A stretch of DNA of 64,000 nt, taken from Dastarcus helophoroides (lineage: Eukaryota > Arthropoda > Insecta > Coleoptera > Bothrideridae). The notes under the pieces were generated by a model. The model was not told where the DNA came from. It saw only the letters and a program-made list of their open reading frames with translations, and did no database searches. Positions within the stretch are counted from its first letter, which is position 1; every line of letters begins with the position of its first letter. The stretch lies in assembly GCA_028583605.1 (NCBI GenBank), contig CM053326.1, forward strand, positions 32,828,431 to 32,892,430, read 5' to 3'. The translations under genes were made by a program, and so were the position numbers. Below, piece by piece: positions 10,298 through 20,154 of this stretch.

Positions 10298-10437
10298 GTG
10301 AAACGGACTTGTCCTTGGCTATCTACAAAAATTGAAATACAAATTTTGTCTCCTGAAACCAAGAAGGATTAAAAAACACAACAGAGGTTGCTTTAACGCA
10401 TTTCGATAGCTAAGCAATCATCTTAAAAGAGATACTC
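10298..10437 (-). repeat. Left arm of a large inverted repeat around the gypsy integrase remnant
   Basis: Read on the minus strand, 10437-10324 matches 12305-12392 (plus) over about 90-110 bases. Shared blocks are AGTATCTC, GATGAT.GCTT.GCTATCGAA, TTGTGTTTTTTAATC and GGTTTCAGG.GACAAAATTTG. The arm extends outward to AAACGGACTTGTCCTTGGCTATCT, which recurs near 28615-28640 and 55780. The arm is therefore one copy of a dispersed family. Confidence 0.8.
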
Positions 10438-10439
10438 TA

Positions 10440-11900
10440 GACCCGAACGACAACATAACAAAGTTGATGCTTTATCCAGAAGACCTTGTGGGGATTGCAA
10501 ATACTGCAGACGGGTCGAGGACCGTGAGAACATGTTGGATGTAAAGGTCGCGTCTGTCGAGCCAGAAGATGGATGGATTCTTGAAGATCTTCGAGGGCTA
10601 CAGAAGAGAGATGTTGATATCGGATCCATATTGGAATGGAAAGAAGCTGAAGATAGGCCTGAATGGCAAGAATTTTCCGACAGAAGTCTAGCTCTGAAAA
10701 GTATGTGGGCCCAATGGAAATCCCTTCAAGTAGAGAATGGGGTGCTGAAGAGGGCATGGGAAAGCGCGGATAGAAAGCGTGTCAACTTGCAGTTGCTGGT
10801 GCCTCAGGAGAAAATTCCACAGGTTTTGTGGGAAGCGCATTGCAGGACCACTGCGGGACCACTGGCGGGCATCTAGGGATGAACAGGACTCTGAAGAAGA
10901 TTCGGAAACGGTTCTACTGGTTTAACTGCAGGGAGGACGTCGAGCGATGGTGTCGAAAATGTGTCACGTGTCCTCGTACAAGAACCAAAGGGACCCTGAA
11001 GCAGTAAAATGAGGGAGCTCCATTTAAAAAAATTACAATCGATGTGGCAGGACCATTTCGAGCGTCAGACGATGGAAACAAGTACATCCTGGTGGCCATG
11101 GACTATTTCAGTAAATGGTCTGAAGCCTACGCCATCCCAAACCAGGAAGCTACCACAGTCGCAAGGGTTCTTGTGGACAACTTCATCTGTTGATTTGGTA
11201 TTTCCTTGGAACTACACTCGGAACAAGAGGAACTACACTCGGAACAAGAGAAACTTCCAATCGGGGGTCTTCCAAAAAGTGTGCCGTCTTATGGGAATAA
11301 AGAAAAAACGAACGAAACCTCTTCATATCCACAGTATGATGGAATGGTGGAAAGATTTAACAGGACCTTGGAGGAACATTTTTTGAAGGTCATTTCCGAG
11401 CATCAGAAAGACTGGGACCGACAACTATCACGGTTTTTAATCGCCTATCGCGCGACAACTCATGAGACTACAGGTCAGGCTCCGGCAAAAGTGATCTTCG
11501 GGAGAACACTGCGGCTTTCGTGTGACTTGGTGTTTGCATCGCCAAGGGAAACCTCCAGGGAGACAGTGGGTTTCGTAGACAGCTTGAGGAAAGCGATATT
11601 ATAGACCCATGCTCTGGTACGGACGAAGATTAACTTGGCGATGGACTGGATGAAGACAAGATATGATGTTAACGCCAACAATGGTGGTTTCAGTGAAGAT
11701 GAATTGCTGTGGCTCTACAATCCTCAGCGGAGGAAAGTAGTTTCGCCGAATTTTACGCCATCTTAGGAAGGGACGTGCAAAGTGCTGAAGAGGATCAACG
11801 ACGTGGTCCACAGGATCCGGCGCAACCCCAGGACCAAGATGAAAATGGTTTACCTCAACAGACTGTGCAAGTATATTGGCGAAGTGACTGATTGGAATTG
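10440..11900 (+). pseudogene. Gypsy integrase pseudogene
   Basis: The first frame, open from 10440 and with its first ATG at 10532, runs to about 10876. It ends in the HHCC zinc-binding domain, where a stop falls in GHLGM because of a frameshift; the rest (WCRKCVTCPR) is in another frame. The catalytic core follows: DVAGPF (first Asp, about 11041), YILVAMDYFSKWSEAY, then VERFNRTLEEHF with the catalytic Glu at about 11349. The segment that normally reads LHSDQG with the second Asp is changed to LHSEQE and tandemly duplicated (about 11209-11250). A small near-duplication (ACCACTGCGGG/ACCACTGGCGGG, 10848-10870) lies at the frameshift. The enzyme is dead by several independent lesions. Confidence 0.9.
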
Positions 11901-11931
11901 ATCGGAACGATCACTTTTAAGAGGGAAGCAG

Positions 11932-12293
11932 TGTAAAAAATTGTAGTTATAAAATTTGTATTAGTAATTGTATAGTGTAAGGAACTCTCTGGAAACATTT
12001 GACAATGGGAAGTGGCCGCGAGAATGAAACATACGGCAGATAAGGGTTCTAGACATTTCGGTGAGCACCAGCGCGATATGTACAGAGATCCGTTCTAGAA
12101 ACTACAACCGTATAAATACGCGGTCGTCTTTCTCTCAAATTAGTCAGTTAATCAGTCAGTCAGTAAGTTAGTCAGATAGTCAGATAGATAGTCTGATAGT
12201 TAAGTAATCATAATCGTAGTGTTCCGAAATAAGTTTGAAATAAGGTGTTAACAATTCACCAAGTTTTAATTTTCGAACCGATAACACGCAACA
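11932..12293 (+). repeat. Gypsy 3' LTR, 362 bp (TGTAAAAAA...GCAACA)
   Basis: It starts TGTA and ends AACA. Internally it has a TATA box (TATAAATA, 12111-12118) followed about 30 bases later by a GTCAGT-rich stretch suited to an initiator, and AATAAGTTTG/AAATAAGG near the 3' end for polyadenylation. It is similar along its length to the solo LTRs at 42077, 44829 and 56294, and shares the GGCAGATAAG and CGATAAC.CGCAACA blocks. Confidence 0.85.
12111..12118 (+). promoter_or_regulatory. TATA box of the gypsy LTR
   Basis: TATAAATA inside the LTR. The run of GTCAGT-like units 30 to 60 bases downstream contains candidate arthropod initiators. The same arrangement recurs in the LTR at 44829 (TATAAATA at 44991-44998). 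Confidence 0.6.
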
Positions 12294-12304
12294 CCTGACA
12301 CTTC

Positions 12305-12392
12305 AGTATCTCTCTGAAGATGATAGCTTGGCTATCGAACCCGTTTATTGTGTTTTTTAATCTGTTTTGGTTTCAGGGGACAAAATTTGTAT
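12305..12392 (+). repeat. Right arm of the large inverted repeat, with hammerhead-like and splice-acceptor-like motifs
   Basis: The inverted partner of 10437-10324. It reads CTGAAGA, then GATAGC-TTG-GCTATC (a perfect 6-bp stem), then GAAC. That resembles a hammerhead ribozyme core (CUGANGA, stem II, GAAA) with one mismatch. Further on TTTTTTAATCTGTTTTGGTT followed by TCAG looks like a branch/polypyrimidine/AG acceptor. Hammerhead motifs are known from Penelope-like element termini; assignment to that group is inference. Confidence 0.55.
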
Positions 12393-12393
12393 T

Positions 12394-12907
12394 TCAACTT
12401 TGAACCCTATATTTTGGCTTTAATAAAGAAATTTTAAGTTTACTCCAAATTTCGTGATGAATTATTTTTCTTAAATTGCCATTTTTTTCCGACATGCTAT
12501 TGGAATTTTGACTCCAAATTTTTGTCTGAAATTTAGGGAAATGGGGATTTGCAAATATAAATTCTAGAATCTTGCGTTTTTATATGTTTGTTAAAAATTT
12601 AAAGTCATTTTTAACTTTATAGTTGAAATTTAAAAAATATATAGAGTTTACATATTCAAAAAAGACAAAATTTAAAAGTTACAAGCAAAACCCATTTAAA
12701 AATTTTAATTCTTTATAAAATTCGAAAGAAAAATTTAAAAAACTGCAAAGTCGAAAATGAAAAAATAGAAATGTCTAATTTAAATTAGAAATCGAAGAAA
12801 AAAGTCGAAATTTCTTGTTTCCCTTCTCGACTTTTTAAGATTAATTTCTAAATATTAAACACCAAATTTCGATCTTTTTCTCAAATTTTTGAATTGAGTG
12901 TGAATTT
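12394..12907. other. AT-rich intron sequence
   Basis: Degenerate AAATTT/TCGAAATTT sequence without coding signal. At its start CAACTTTGAACCC repeats, in the same orientation, a motif left of the opposite arm (10278-10290), a possible target duplication of the bracketed insert. Confidence 0.5.
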
Positions 12908-13503
12908 GGTATTTGGTTTCCAAACTTCGAATCTTATAAATGTTCAAACCTATTAGTCTGTGCATATTAGAACCCCTGTCCTCTGGGAACTTTCCTAGAG
13001 AACAATCGCTCCGCTAGGTGGTAGTGTTTCAACTGTTGGCAGTTCAGCTACCTATGATTCACTATACACGCCCGGAGGGCTGCATGAATTTGTAGTCTAG
13101 GTTGCATTCTACTTGCATACGACATTGTTGGTGATGGCCATAGTTTCTCTATGGACCAATAGGTGGTAGTACTAAGAGTCACTCGCTTGACGCCTGTGAA
13201 TGTTTTAGTACTTACTTGTCGGAACATTTGTTAGAATTCGAGTTGGATATACCAAACTGACGAAATCTAACAAGATCGAAACCGGTATTTGGTTTCCAAA
13301 CTTCGAATCTAAAAAATGTTCAAACCTATTGGTCTGTGCATATTAGAGTTCTTGTCTTCTGGGAACTTTCCTAGAGAGAAATCGCTTTGCTAGGTGGCAG
13401 TGTTTCAAACTGTTGGTAGTTCAGCTACCTTATGATTCACTATACTATAACACGCCTGGAGGACTGCATGAATTTGTAGTCTAGGTTGCATTCTATTTGC
13501 ATG
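12908..13503 (+). repeat. Direct repeat with 376-bp period (about 1.6 copies)
   Basis: GGTATTTGGTTTCCAAACTT starts at 12908 and again at 13284. The following roughly 210 bases are about 90 percent alike in the two copies, including GGGAACTTTCCTAGAGA, GCTAGGTGG.AGTGTTT, AGTTCAGCTACC and TGCATGAATTTGTAGTCTAG. Positions 13121-13283 occur once. The layout suits a satellite monomer pair or a partial tandem duplication. GC content is higher than in the flanks. Confidence 0.85.
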
Positions 13504-14752
13504 TGAATATCTGAATTTACTCTCAAAATTTTAAAATCGTTCATTGAGACTTCTGGTTAAGTAAACGAAATTTAAACTTAAATGCTTTAAAAAATTTTAT
13601 AAATTCTGAGTAACTTTAAAATATTGAAAAAAAATCCAAATTTCCCAAAAATATAAGACCAGTTTTTTTTGAACTTTTTAACTTGAACCCAAAAATTAGA
13701 TCTCAGCTCGAGATTTCCATTTTTTTTTAAATGTTGACTTTAATTTAAAAACTCCAACTTTAAAAATGTAAATTAAAATAAATAATCCATTTTCAAAAGA
13801 AGTCGAAATAGTTAGATAAAAGTTAAATTTTCAAAATTTTCTGTTACTATCAACTTATTCATTTTTAAAAAATAGAACAAGCCGCTGCATTACACTAACT
13901 GGAAATATTGATCTTGCTACTTTTTCAGATTGAATTTTTTTTTTTAGAAAATTGATTTCGTTAGTGGATTAACATTGTTATAGGTATAGTGCACACTTGG
14001 TTGCCCCAAAATTTGAACGCATGCGTGTTAGACACCCTAAAAAACACCCCTAATAATGCTTCTGTATTTATTTTGTCTATGATTATTTTTTTAGATAAAC
14101 AAATTCTTGAAAATTACCTAAGAACTTGGGATTTTTTTAAATTAAAACTTTCTTTTTTTGGTTGGGGAATAAACTTGATTAATTTCACCTCACCATCACA
14201 CGTTACCAACATATTAACAGTATATCATACTGTACTCACTAGTGACTAGTGAGTTAGAACTACACTACATAGACACTGTTATTTCCATATTTTAAGTTTT
14301 TACTTCCGTGTGCAGTCTCTCGGATTGCCTAATTTTTTTTATATCTCCAATTTCTCTGCACAGCGCAGTTTGATTGATATTTCGGGACATGTTATCTTCT
14401 TTTAATCAAAGATTGGCTTAAGATAATTTTTAAGCTTAAGCACTTCAACTGTGACTAATGTTCCTGTTTGGGTTGTGGTGATATGTTGTATAATGACTAT
14501 TTTTGTAATAATCCGTTGCGGAGAGACACTTAGCACTCAAGTAAAACGAGAACAAAGATTTACTTGACAAAACAAAAACTAAAGTCCAATGTCTTTTTAT
14601 TCGGCCGAAATCAATTCCAACTTAATCTAGGCCAACTTTGGTCTCGCTATATAATTTCAGTGAAGCGCGTAAAATAACAAAAACTAATCCGGCTTTTTAC
14701 AAAGAAGATAAAACCAATCCCGCAATGTTCTAGTTCGTTTTTCGAATCGTAC
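13504..14752. other. Intron, no gene seen
   Basis: AT-rich sequence with degenerate AAATTTC units up to about 13960 and more complex sequence after it. A short palindrome (CACTAGTGACTAGTG) lies at 14238-14252. No splice-compatible exon was found on the minus strand. Confidence 0.5.
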
Positions 14753-14964
14753 CTGCCACAGTGACATTATGTGTCTCCGAAACAAGTCGAAAGTAGGGAG
14801 CTTCGGTGGATATTTCGCATCGGTAAGCGCCTCCGCTGTGATCTTTCGTAAGCCCTCTAAGAGTAACTGCGCAATGATCGTGGCTGCAATCCGTAGCTGC
14901 CGGAACTAAGTGCACTCCGGCAACCGGAAAAGTCATCGTGTCTGGACTTCTGCGAGGCATGTAC
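14753..14964 (-). CDS. beat: beaten-path-like exon: second half of Ig domain 1
   Basis: A 212-nt exon. The acceptor is TTTGTTGCAG (AG at 14966-14965) and the donor CAG|GTACGA (GT at 14752-14751). It begins with the third nucleotide of a split codon and ends with the first nucleotide of the next. It encodes YMPRRSPDTMTFPVAGV, then a CSHDHC pair, then SGGAYRCEISTEAPYF with the conserved Ig-domain Cys, and ends in an N-glycosylation sequon (NVT). The FPV.GV and YRCEVS.EAP..F pattern is diagnostic of Beat proteins. The extra Cys pair is a feature of some Beat subgroups; I cannot name the paralogue safely. The split Arg codon joins exactly to the exon at 20004-20154. Confidence 0.93.
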
Positions 14965-16428
14965 CTGCAACAAAGATGCACTGTTTAGCAAACTTGTTAC
15001 TCTATTACAAGGTTTATTAGGAAGCATCAAATTAAAACGACGAACAAAATTTATATTCATTTTCCTTTTATTAGTCGCGTTGCTAAGTTAATCAGCGTCT
15101 AAATTGAAGCCACTCGTAAGGGTAAAAGCAAAGCGGAAAGAGGTAAATGCAGAAAACCGCGTAATAATTCTCTCATGTACTGCCAATTTTAAACTTTACA
15201 GCTTGGTGCTAGCACATATGTTGCTTGCGTCTCACCAATTAAAGTAAAGCAAGTCAGGTCCTCCTTCTCTCAAAAGAGCCAAATATTATCTAACATTTTG
15301 CTTTTTAACTGACCTCATACAAGCTATCTTATTAACACTATTTAAAATTACTATCCAGGGACTAGTCTTTTTTTTTTTAAATTGCGCTCTTTTTAATTTG
15401 TAGAACATCTTTTGCTTCTGGGGTTATTTTCTACAGTACCGACACTTTCAGCTCAGACTGATGTACAGTCTGATTTTATATTCATTCGTTCAATGTATGT
15501 TGTTCATCAACGGCGGACAACTTTGACTTTTGAAAAACCACGACTCTGTAAGATTGATTGAGTGTATGAGATGCAGCAATATTGTCATCCCAATGCAACT
15601 CCAGTGGGACAACTATACGAAAGGTTTTTTCACAAAATTTAAGTTAATCTAGGAAGAGAATATTTTTTTACAGAGTTAGTTATTTTTTAGAAATGTTTAC
15701 TTATTTCTCGAGATCTTTTTCTGTAAATTAAAAGTTCCTACCAAAATTTCCATATTTCCCTTAGAACCTAAAATTCAAAATTTGCTCTCTATTTTCATAA
15801 ATACGGGGACGTTGTTAGTTCTCGTCATATAAATTTTACAAAATTAGGAAACAATAGTTAATGGTGGAAATAAATCCATTTCAATTTTGTTTAAATAGAA
15901 ACAGAAACAGACAATGTACAGCCTAAACCAATGGGTCTAAGAGCATGATATTTAACACAGATGTTTGCAGCACTGTGCAGGTGAGCACTAAGAAAGTGTT
16001 TCTTAAAATCGAGCCTCTAAGGTCGTAAAAATAGAAATTAAAAACTATTTAAAATGCATGCAATGAATAATACACGCGATCGTATTTAAAATTGCCTATA
16101 CGCGTTAAGAAATGTAGTCGTTAATGAATGTGACTCCACACGATTTTATTCAAATTTTTTCAGCTAACCAGTGCATATTTTGTCTTTTTACGATTTCGGT
16201 TTTTTACTTAGGTACATTCATTTAAGTTTAAACTCGAAATGTTGACTTTAATTTGGCACCTCCTATGTTTAAATCGAAATGTTGAGGAATATTATTTTAG
16301 ATATTTTTATGTTCAATTCACTCGCAAAGGATAACCCAATTATGTCTTCAAAGTACCGCGAGTGGGATGGCGATGAACCGCCTTCTTAAGCAAGGATAGG
16401 TTGTAATTTTTGGGGAATATTCTGTTCG
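14965..16428. other. beat intron, unique-looking sequence
   Basis: Mostly non-repetitive intron sequence of more balanced composition. A local inverted repeat, TCAGACTG...CAGTCTGA, lies at about 15456-15476. No exon was recognised. Confidence 0.5.
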
Positions 16429-16746
16429 CTAACAGATACTATAGCTTGAAGTTTCTATAAAAAAAAATCTCCGTAGACAGCAGTCCTCTCCCTGGATCGC
16501 ACAGGAATTTGCTGTCTCGGACTGTCTTGTATGCCTCAAAAATCTTGTCCTTGGGAGGATTATTTGTATTAGTTCCTGTGAGCATCTTTCATGAAAGTAC
16601 TTGTAGAAAAGAGATACATAACCAACCATCCGCTTGTGCTCAAGTGTTTCAAGAGAATCGGTCAAACCCCCGTTATCAATTAGGCAAATCACTTTTTTTG
16701 AATTAAATCCAAAAGAGCTGAGGTGTGTTTTGGGACTGAATTCCAA
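16429..16746 (-). pseudogene. C-terminal tail of the jockey-like LINE ORF2
   Basis: The 105-codon frame reads EFSPKTHLSSFGFNSKK, LIDN and DSLETLEHKRMVG, SLFYKYFHERCSQEL. This is the conserved C-terminal block found after the thumb in this LINE family. It sits in order just beyond the RT piece (gap about 200 bp) and has the same orientation. Confidence 0.85.
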
Positions 16747-16948
16747 ACATAAGAACTATATTCTAGTGTTGGCCTAATTGAGCTTTACATAATGTGAGTA
16801 GCTGATAAGACGTGAAATACTTTTAAGCTCTAAAAAGAAAGTCTAGCTTCTGAGAGGCGGTTTTGGCAATAAAGCGCACATGATCCTCCCAAGACAGTTT
16901 AATCGGGAGGATTTTACAGTCCATAAGTATTTTTGTTGCATTATTCCT

Positions 16949-18077
16949 TCATGTTTTCTTATAGAAAACCACGTCCTGAGTTTTTGAGGCGTTGAAGCGG
17001 ACTAAATTTTTCTTACCCCATTCCAAAATGATTTTGAGACCTCGATTAATCACTTGTATCTGCTGTTCCCTTAGTCGATCTGAGGCAGTGACAGATAATG
17101 GTTTGGCGGAGGTAAAAGATGACACCAGGCTACTATCGTCTATGTAGCAGTATATCGAATTGGAGGTCGAAGCTAAGAGATCGTTTATGTGTAACAGAAA
17201 CAAAGTAGGAGATAGGAGAGACCCATGAGGCATCCCTGCATTAATCGCGAATGTCTCGGATGAGATGCATCGACGATAACCTAAAGAGATCGTTGAGTGA
17301 CAAAATTGGATATCAAATGACAGAGTCCAGGGGAAAGACCATAAGATATTAATTCAATCCAATGCCACAATCCTAGCCTTATCATGTTATTCCGTAGCTG
17401 AGTTACAGATATGAGTAACATATGCCTGTAGATAGCCAGTTGAGCGTTGTTGTCCGAAACCTTGATGATTCTATTCTTCTCAAGATATCTGAGAATCTTG
17501 ATGTTGATAACTCTTTCCATGATTTTGGACATAACGGTCAACAAAGAGTCCAGAAGGAAGACCATAAGATGTTAATTTGGCGAGAAGAGATCGGTGCCAG
17601 ACTCTGTCAAAAGCCTTTGAGATATCCAATGCGACAATCCTAGCCTCATCGTGTTTTTCCATAGCTGAGTTACAGATATGAGTAACATATGCCAGTAGAT
17701 CGTCAATGGAACGTTGTTGTCTAAAACCGTATTGCCTGTCGGAGATGATTCTATTTTCCTCCACATATTTGAGAATCTCGATGTTGATAACCTTTTCCTT
17801 TAGATATAACGAGTAACAAAGATATAGGGCGATAGTTGTTAGCCAGATTCTTTTTTCCTTTTTTGGGAACAGGCTTCACCCAAGCAGATTTCCCGATGTT
17901 AGGGAATACACCTTCCTTGTAAGATAGTGTAAACAATTTGCTTAGGACAGGAGTCAACTCTGGAATGCATTTCTTAAAAACAATAGCAGGGATACCATTA
18001 AGTCCAGAAGCTTTCGATGTGTCGAGCTCGAGAAGAATCTCCCTGACTGTGCGTTGTCTGAAAACAACTTCAGCCAT
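16949..18077 (-). pseudogene. LINE reverse transcriptase with tandem duplicated palm segment
   Basis: RT starts at 18077 with LDTSKASGLNGIPAIVFK and WVKPVPKKG, followed by NNYRPISLL. The frame at 17764-17480 has DRQYGFRQQRSIDDLL and ALDISKAFDRVWH (first catalytic Asp). The same region then recurs in a more decayed form at about 17565-17281. The last frame, 17233-16949, reads PHGSLLSPTLF and YIDDSSL, in which the YADD box is YIDD. Both catalytic positions survive in pieces, but the duplication and frameshifts abolish function. Confidence 0.9.
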
Positions 18078-18120
18078 TGAAGTGCCAATCTTAAGAAGAA
18101 TAAAAGGATCGTTTTAAGAA

Positions 18121-19149
18121 TCAAGAATCAAGATTGGAATTTTCAGCAAACATTAAGGCTAGCAGGTCAGCATTTTCCTTATAAGTAGTTGCAATATTGT
18201 TGTTGCCATCGAGTAAAGGTGGAAAATTTGAAGATGTAAAATTATTTCCAATCAAGTTTGTAAATCCCCAAAAGGGCCTGGAAACGTTTGGACAGTTGAT
18301 AAGCCTCTGACATATTTTAAGATCGAAATCACTTTTTACTTCGTCAATAATCTGTTTATAAAAATGTCGTGCATCCACAAAGGTAGTCAAAGTCTCGACT
18401 GAGGGATTATTTCTCCAACGACGATATGAGCGATTTTTCCAGGAGACACTCCGAGCACATTTTTTGATGAACCAAGATTTACTGGACACAGACCCTCTTT
18501 TGGGAATGGGGAATTGAGCATTCCATACTAACCAAGATAGTTTCAGTGACGGATTCGGCCACTGAGGAAGGGTTGTTTGAATTAAAGCAGGCTTCTTGCC
18601 ATGGCAATGATGCAAAGAAGTCTCTTAATGCTTCCCAATTTGCAGAGTTAAAGTGCCAAACCCTACGGGGCTGCGTCTGAGAAGAAGGTGGTATTTGAAG
18701 CAAGCAAAAGGCTGCTACAAGCTGGTGATCGTAATTTCCAACCGGTGATGTCACAGTGATTTTATATGAATTTGGAGAATTTGTAAGGAAAAGGTCGAGT
18801 AGATTAGGTTGATAGATATCAGGAATTCTTGTGAGTTCTTTAATCAATTGCGACAGTCCACAAGTGATCGCGAAAGTCTCTGTCACCCTTCCCGGTTGTC
18901 AGTTCGGGAAGAAAACCTTAACCAGGGGATGTTGCGTATGTTGAAGTCACCGAGTAAGGCGACTTTAGCGTTTGGATAATTCGTCTGTAGGTGATCGATG
19001 GTTACGGAAAGATAAGAGAAGATCTGTCTGTATGAGGAATCGTTTGGAGACATATTAAGTGAACAAATGAATATTACTTCGCTTTTGGAGCAGATTTTCA
19101 GCCAGATTATACAATGAGCAGATTCCAGTGCTTCTGCCCATATGTACAC
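18121..19149 (-). pseudogene. LINE endonuclease C-terminal half and linker
   Basis: Frame 19149-18883 contains VALLGDFNIRNIPW, the DFN motif of AP-type endonucleases. After a frame change, 18886-18479 contains NLLDLFLTN and PVGNYDHQLV, in which the catalytic His of the terminal SDH motif is present as YDH. The linker 18615-18121 has a typical basic region, WRNNPSVETL, and ends before RT. The first half of the endonuclease is missing. Confidence 0.88.
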
Positions 19150-20003
19150 TTTTCCAGCTTAAATTTGATGACATCTCGATAAGGCTTTAATTGAAGGTAA
19201 ATAATGTAAGAACTGTTTTAAATACAATCTAAAATAGCAGAAGATTCTGAAGTTTCGCTTTAACAAAAGCCAGCCCAATTTCGTAAGTAATCCAGAAAAT
19301 GTATGCCAATGTAAAAGAGCTCATAAGCCTTGAATCTAAAAGGTTGTAAAATTTAACAGAACAGAATTGTTTCTCTAGTTTCGAGTTGCAAAAAGCAACG
19401 CATTGAGTTAGGGTCATAAATAATGTATAAGCTAAATTGCGATTTTCTCGTTCTACATAAATGAATCCGAATAGTATTACATTAATCCTATCCCCAGCCG
19501 CTATCCGAGGAAAATTACTGTTCATCTTTTATTAACGTTGCCTTAAAATAACAATTATCCAAGCTTAGAATTAAGGTAAGGGGGGTATCGTATGAAGCCA
19601 TACCGAGTTATATAACTTCTTCCTCTTTTATCGCATGCTCTTTCCATTTGAGAAATGGTGTTGCTTTGTTTTTTTAAGGTTACTCTTTATCAGCTTATAC
19701 AAGCTCCAATTTACAAGTTAATTTATCAAAATCTTATCTTTCTCAACTTCTGAATCTTGGATATAACTTCTGGAATATTAATGATTTCAACACTTCAGCT
19801 GCCAACTTGTCTCCGACTTATAATGAAAAGAAAGTTCAAATATCAATTAAAGAATACTCGAGAGTTGGAGCTTTTTATTAGCTTTATTACTGACACTTAT
19901 TAGTCGACGTCGATCTAATATAATTAAAAAGAAATCGTTTATTTACAACTTTGTTCTGATGCGAAAATTGGCTCTATAAATATTAATGAGAAAAAAAACT
20001 CAC
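19150..20003. other. beat intron, no gene seen
   Basis: AT-rich sequence between the LINE and the next beat exon. The minus-strand 98-codon frame at 19229-19525 has no splice context or recognised motif and I do not call it. Confidence 0.5.
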
Positions 20004-20154
20004 CGAAAAAACTCGTGGTCATCTTTGTACCATTTAACAGCGTACAATTCCTCCATCCCCATGTCGAAGTGGCAGTCAAGTTTCATATCTTCCCGCAGGT
20101 CCGCGACAGGAGGGGCGTTCATATTTGTCAACCGCAGACCTCTTGACCGGCCAA
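20004..20154 (-). CDS. beat: beaten-path-like exon: first half of Ig domain 1
   Basis: A 151-nt exon with acceptor AAATTTCAG (AG at 20156-20155) and a strong donor CG|GTGAGT (GT at 20003-20002). It begins with two nucleotides of a split codon and ends with two nucleotides (CG). The encoded segment includes LRLTNMNAPPVADL, KLDCHFDMG (first Ig Cys) and ELYAVKWYKDDHEFFR (Ig Trp motif). The LR...V..P and LYSVKWYKD.HEFFRY patterns are hallmarks of Beat Ig domain 1. CG plus G of the next exon gives Arg, so FFR-YMP is continuous. The signal-peptide exon upstream was not found and may lie beyond the window or in a distant part of it. Confidence 0.93.

Larger units (their letters stand above)
10438..12293 (+). 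mobile_element. Ty3/gypsy retrotransposon 3' remnant: RNase H end, integrase and 3' LTR
   Basis: A plus-strand fragment that starts at the end of RNase H (VDALSRRPC, about 10467-10493), runs through integrase and ends with a complete 3' LTR (11932-12293) preceded by a purine-rich tract at 11919-11931. The 5' LTR, gag, protease and RT are missing. The gene is broken by frameshifts and stops. It lies exactly between two inverted repeat arms (10298-10437 and 12305-12392). The LTR family is the one that also left three solo LTRs in this window. Confidence 0.9.
16429..19149 (-). mobile_element. Jockey-like LINE ORF2 remnant with internal duplication
   Basis: A minus-strand LINE inside the beat intron. 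From high to low coordinates it has the endonuclease C-terminal half, linker, reverse transcriptase and the conserved C-terminal tail. Frames shift repeatedly. About 240 bp of the RT is present twice (period 267 bp, near 17310-17560 and 17577-17820). No poly(A) or target duplication could be placed. The style (FRQQRSIDDLLAYVTHIC, LSSFGFNSKK) matches LINEs annotated as jockey-like in many insects. Confidence 0.9.

Noticed and set aside
14857..15060. Minus-strand 67-codon frame overlapping the beat exon
   Set aside because: Different frame running into the intron; the Ig frame with correct splice sites is the real one.
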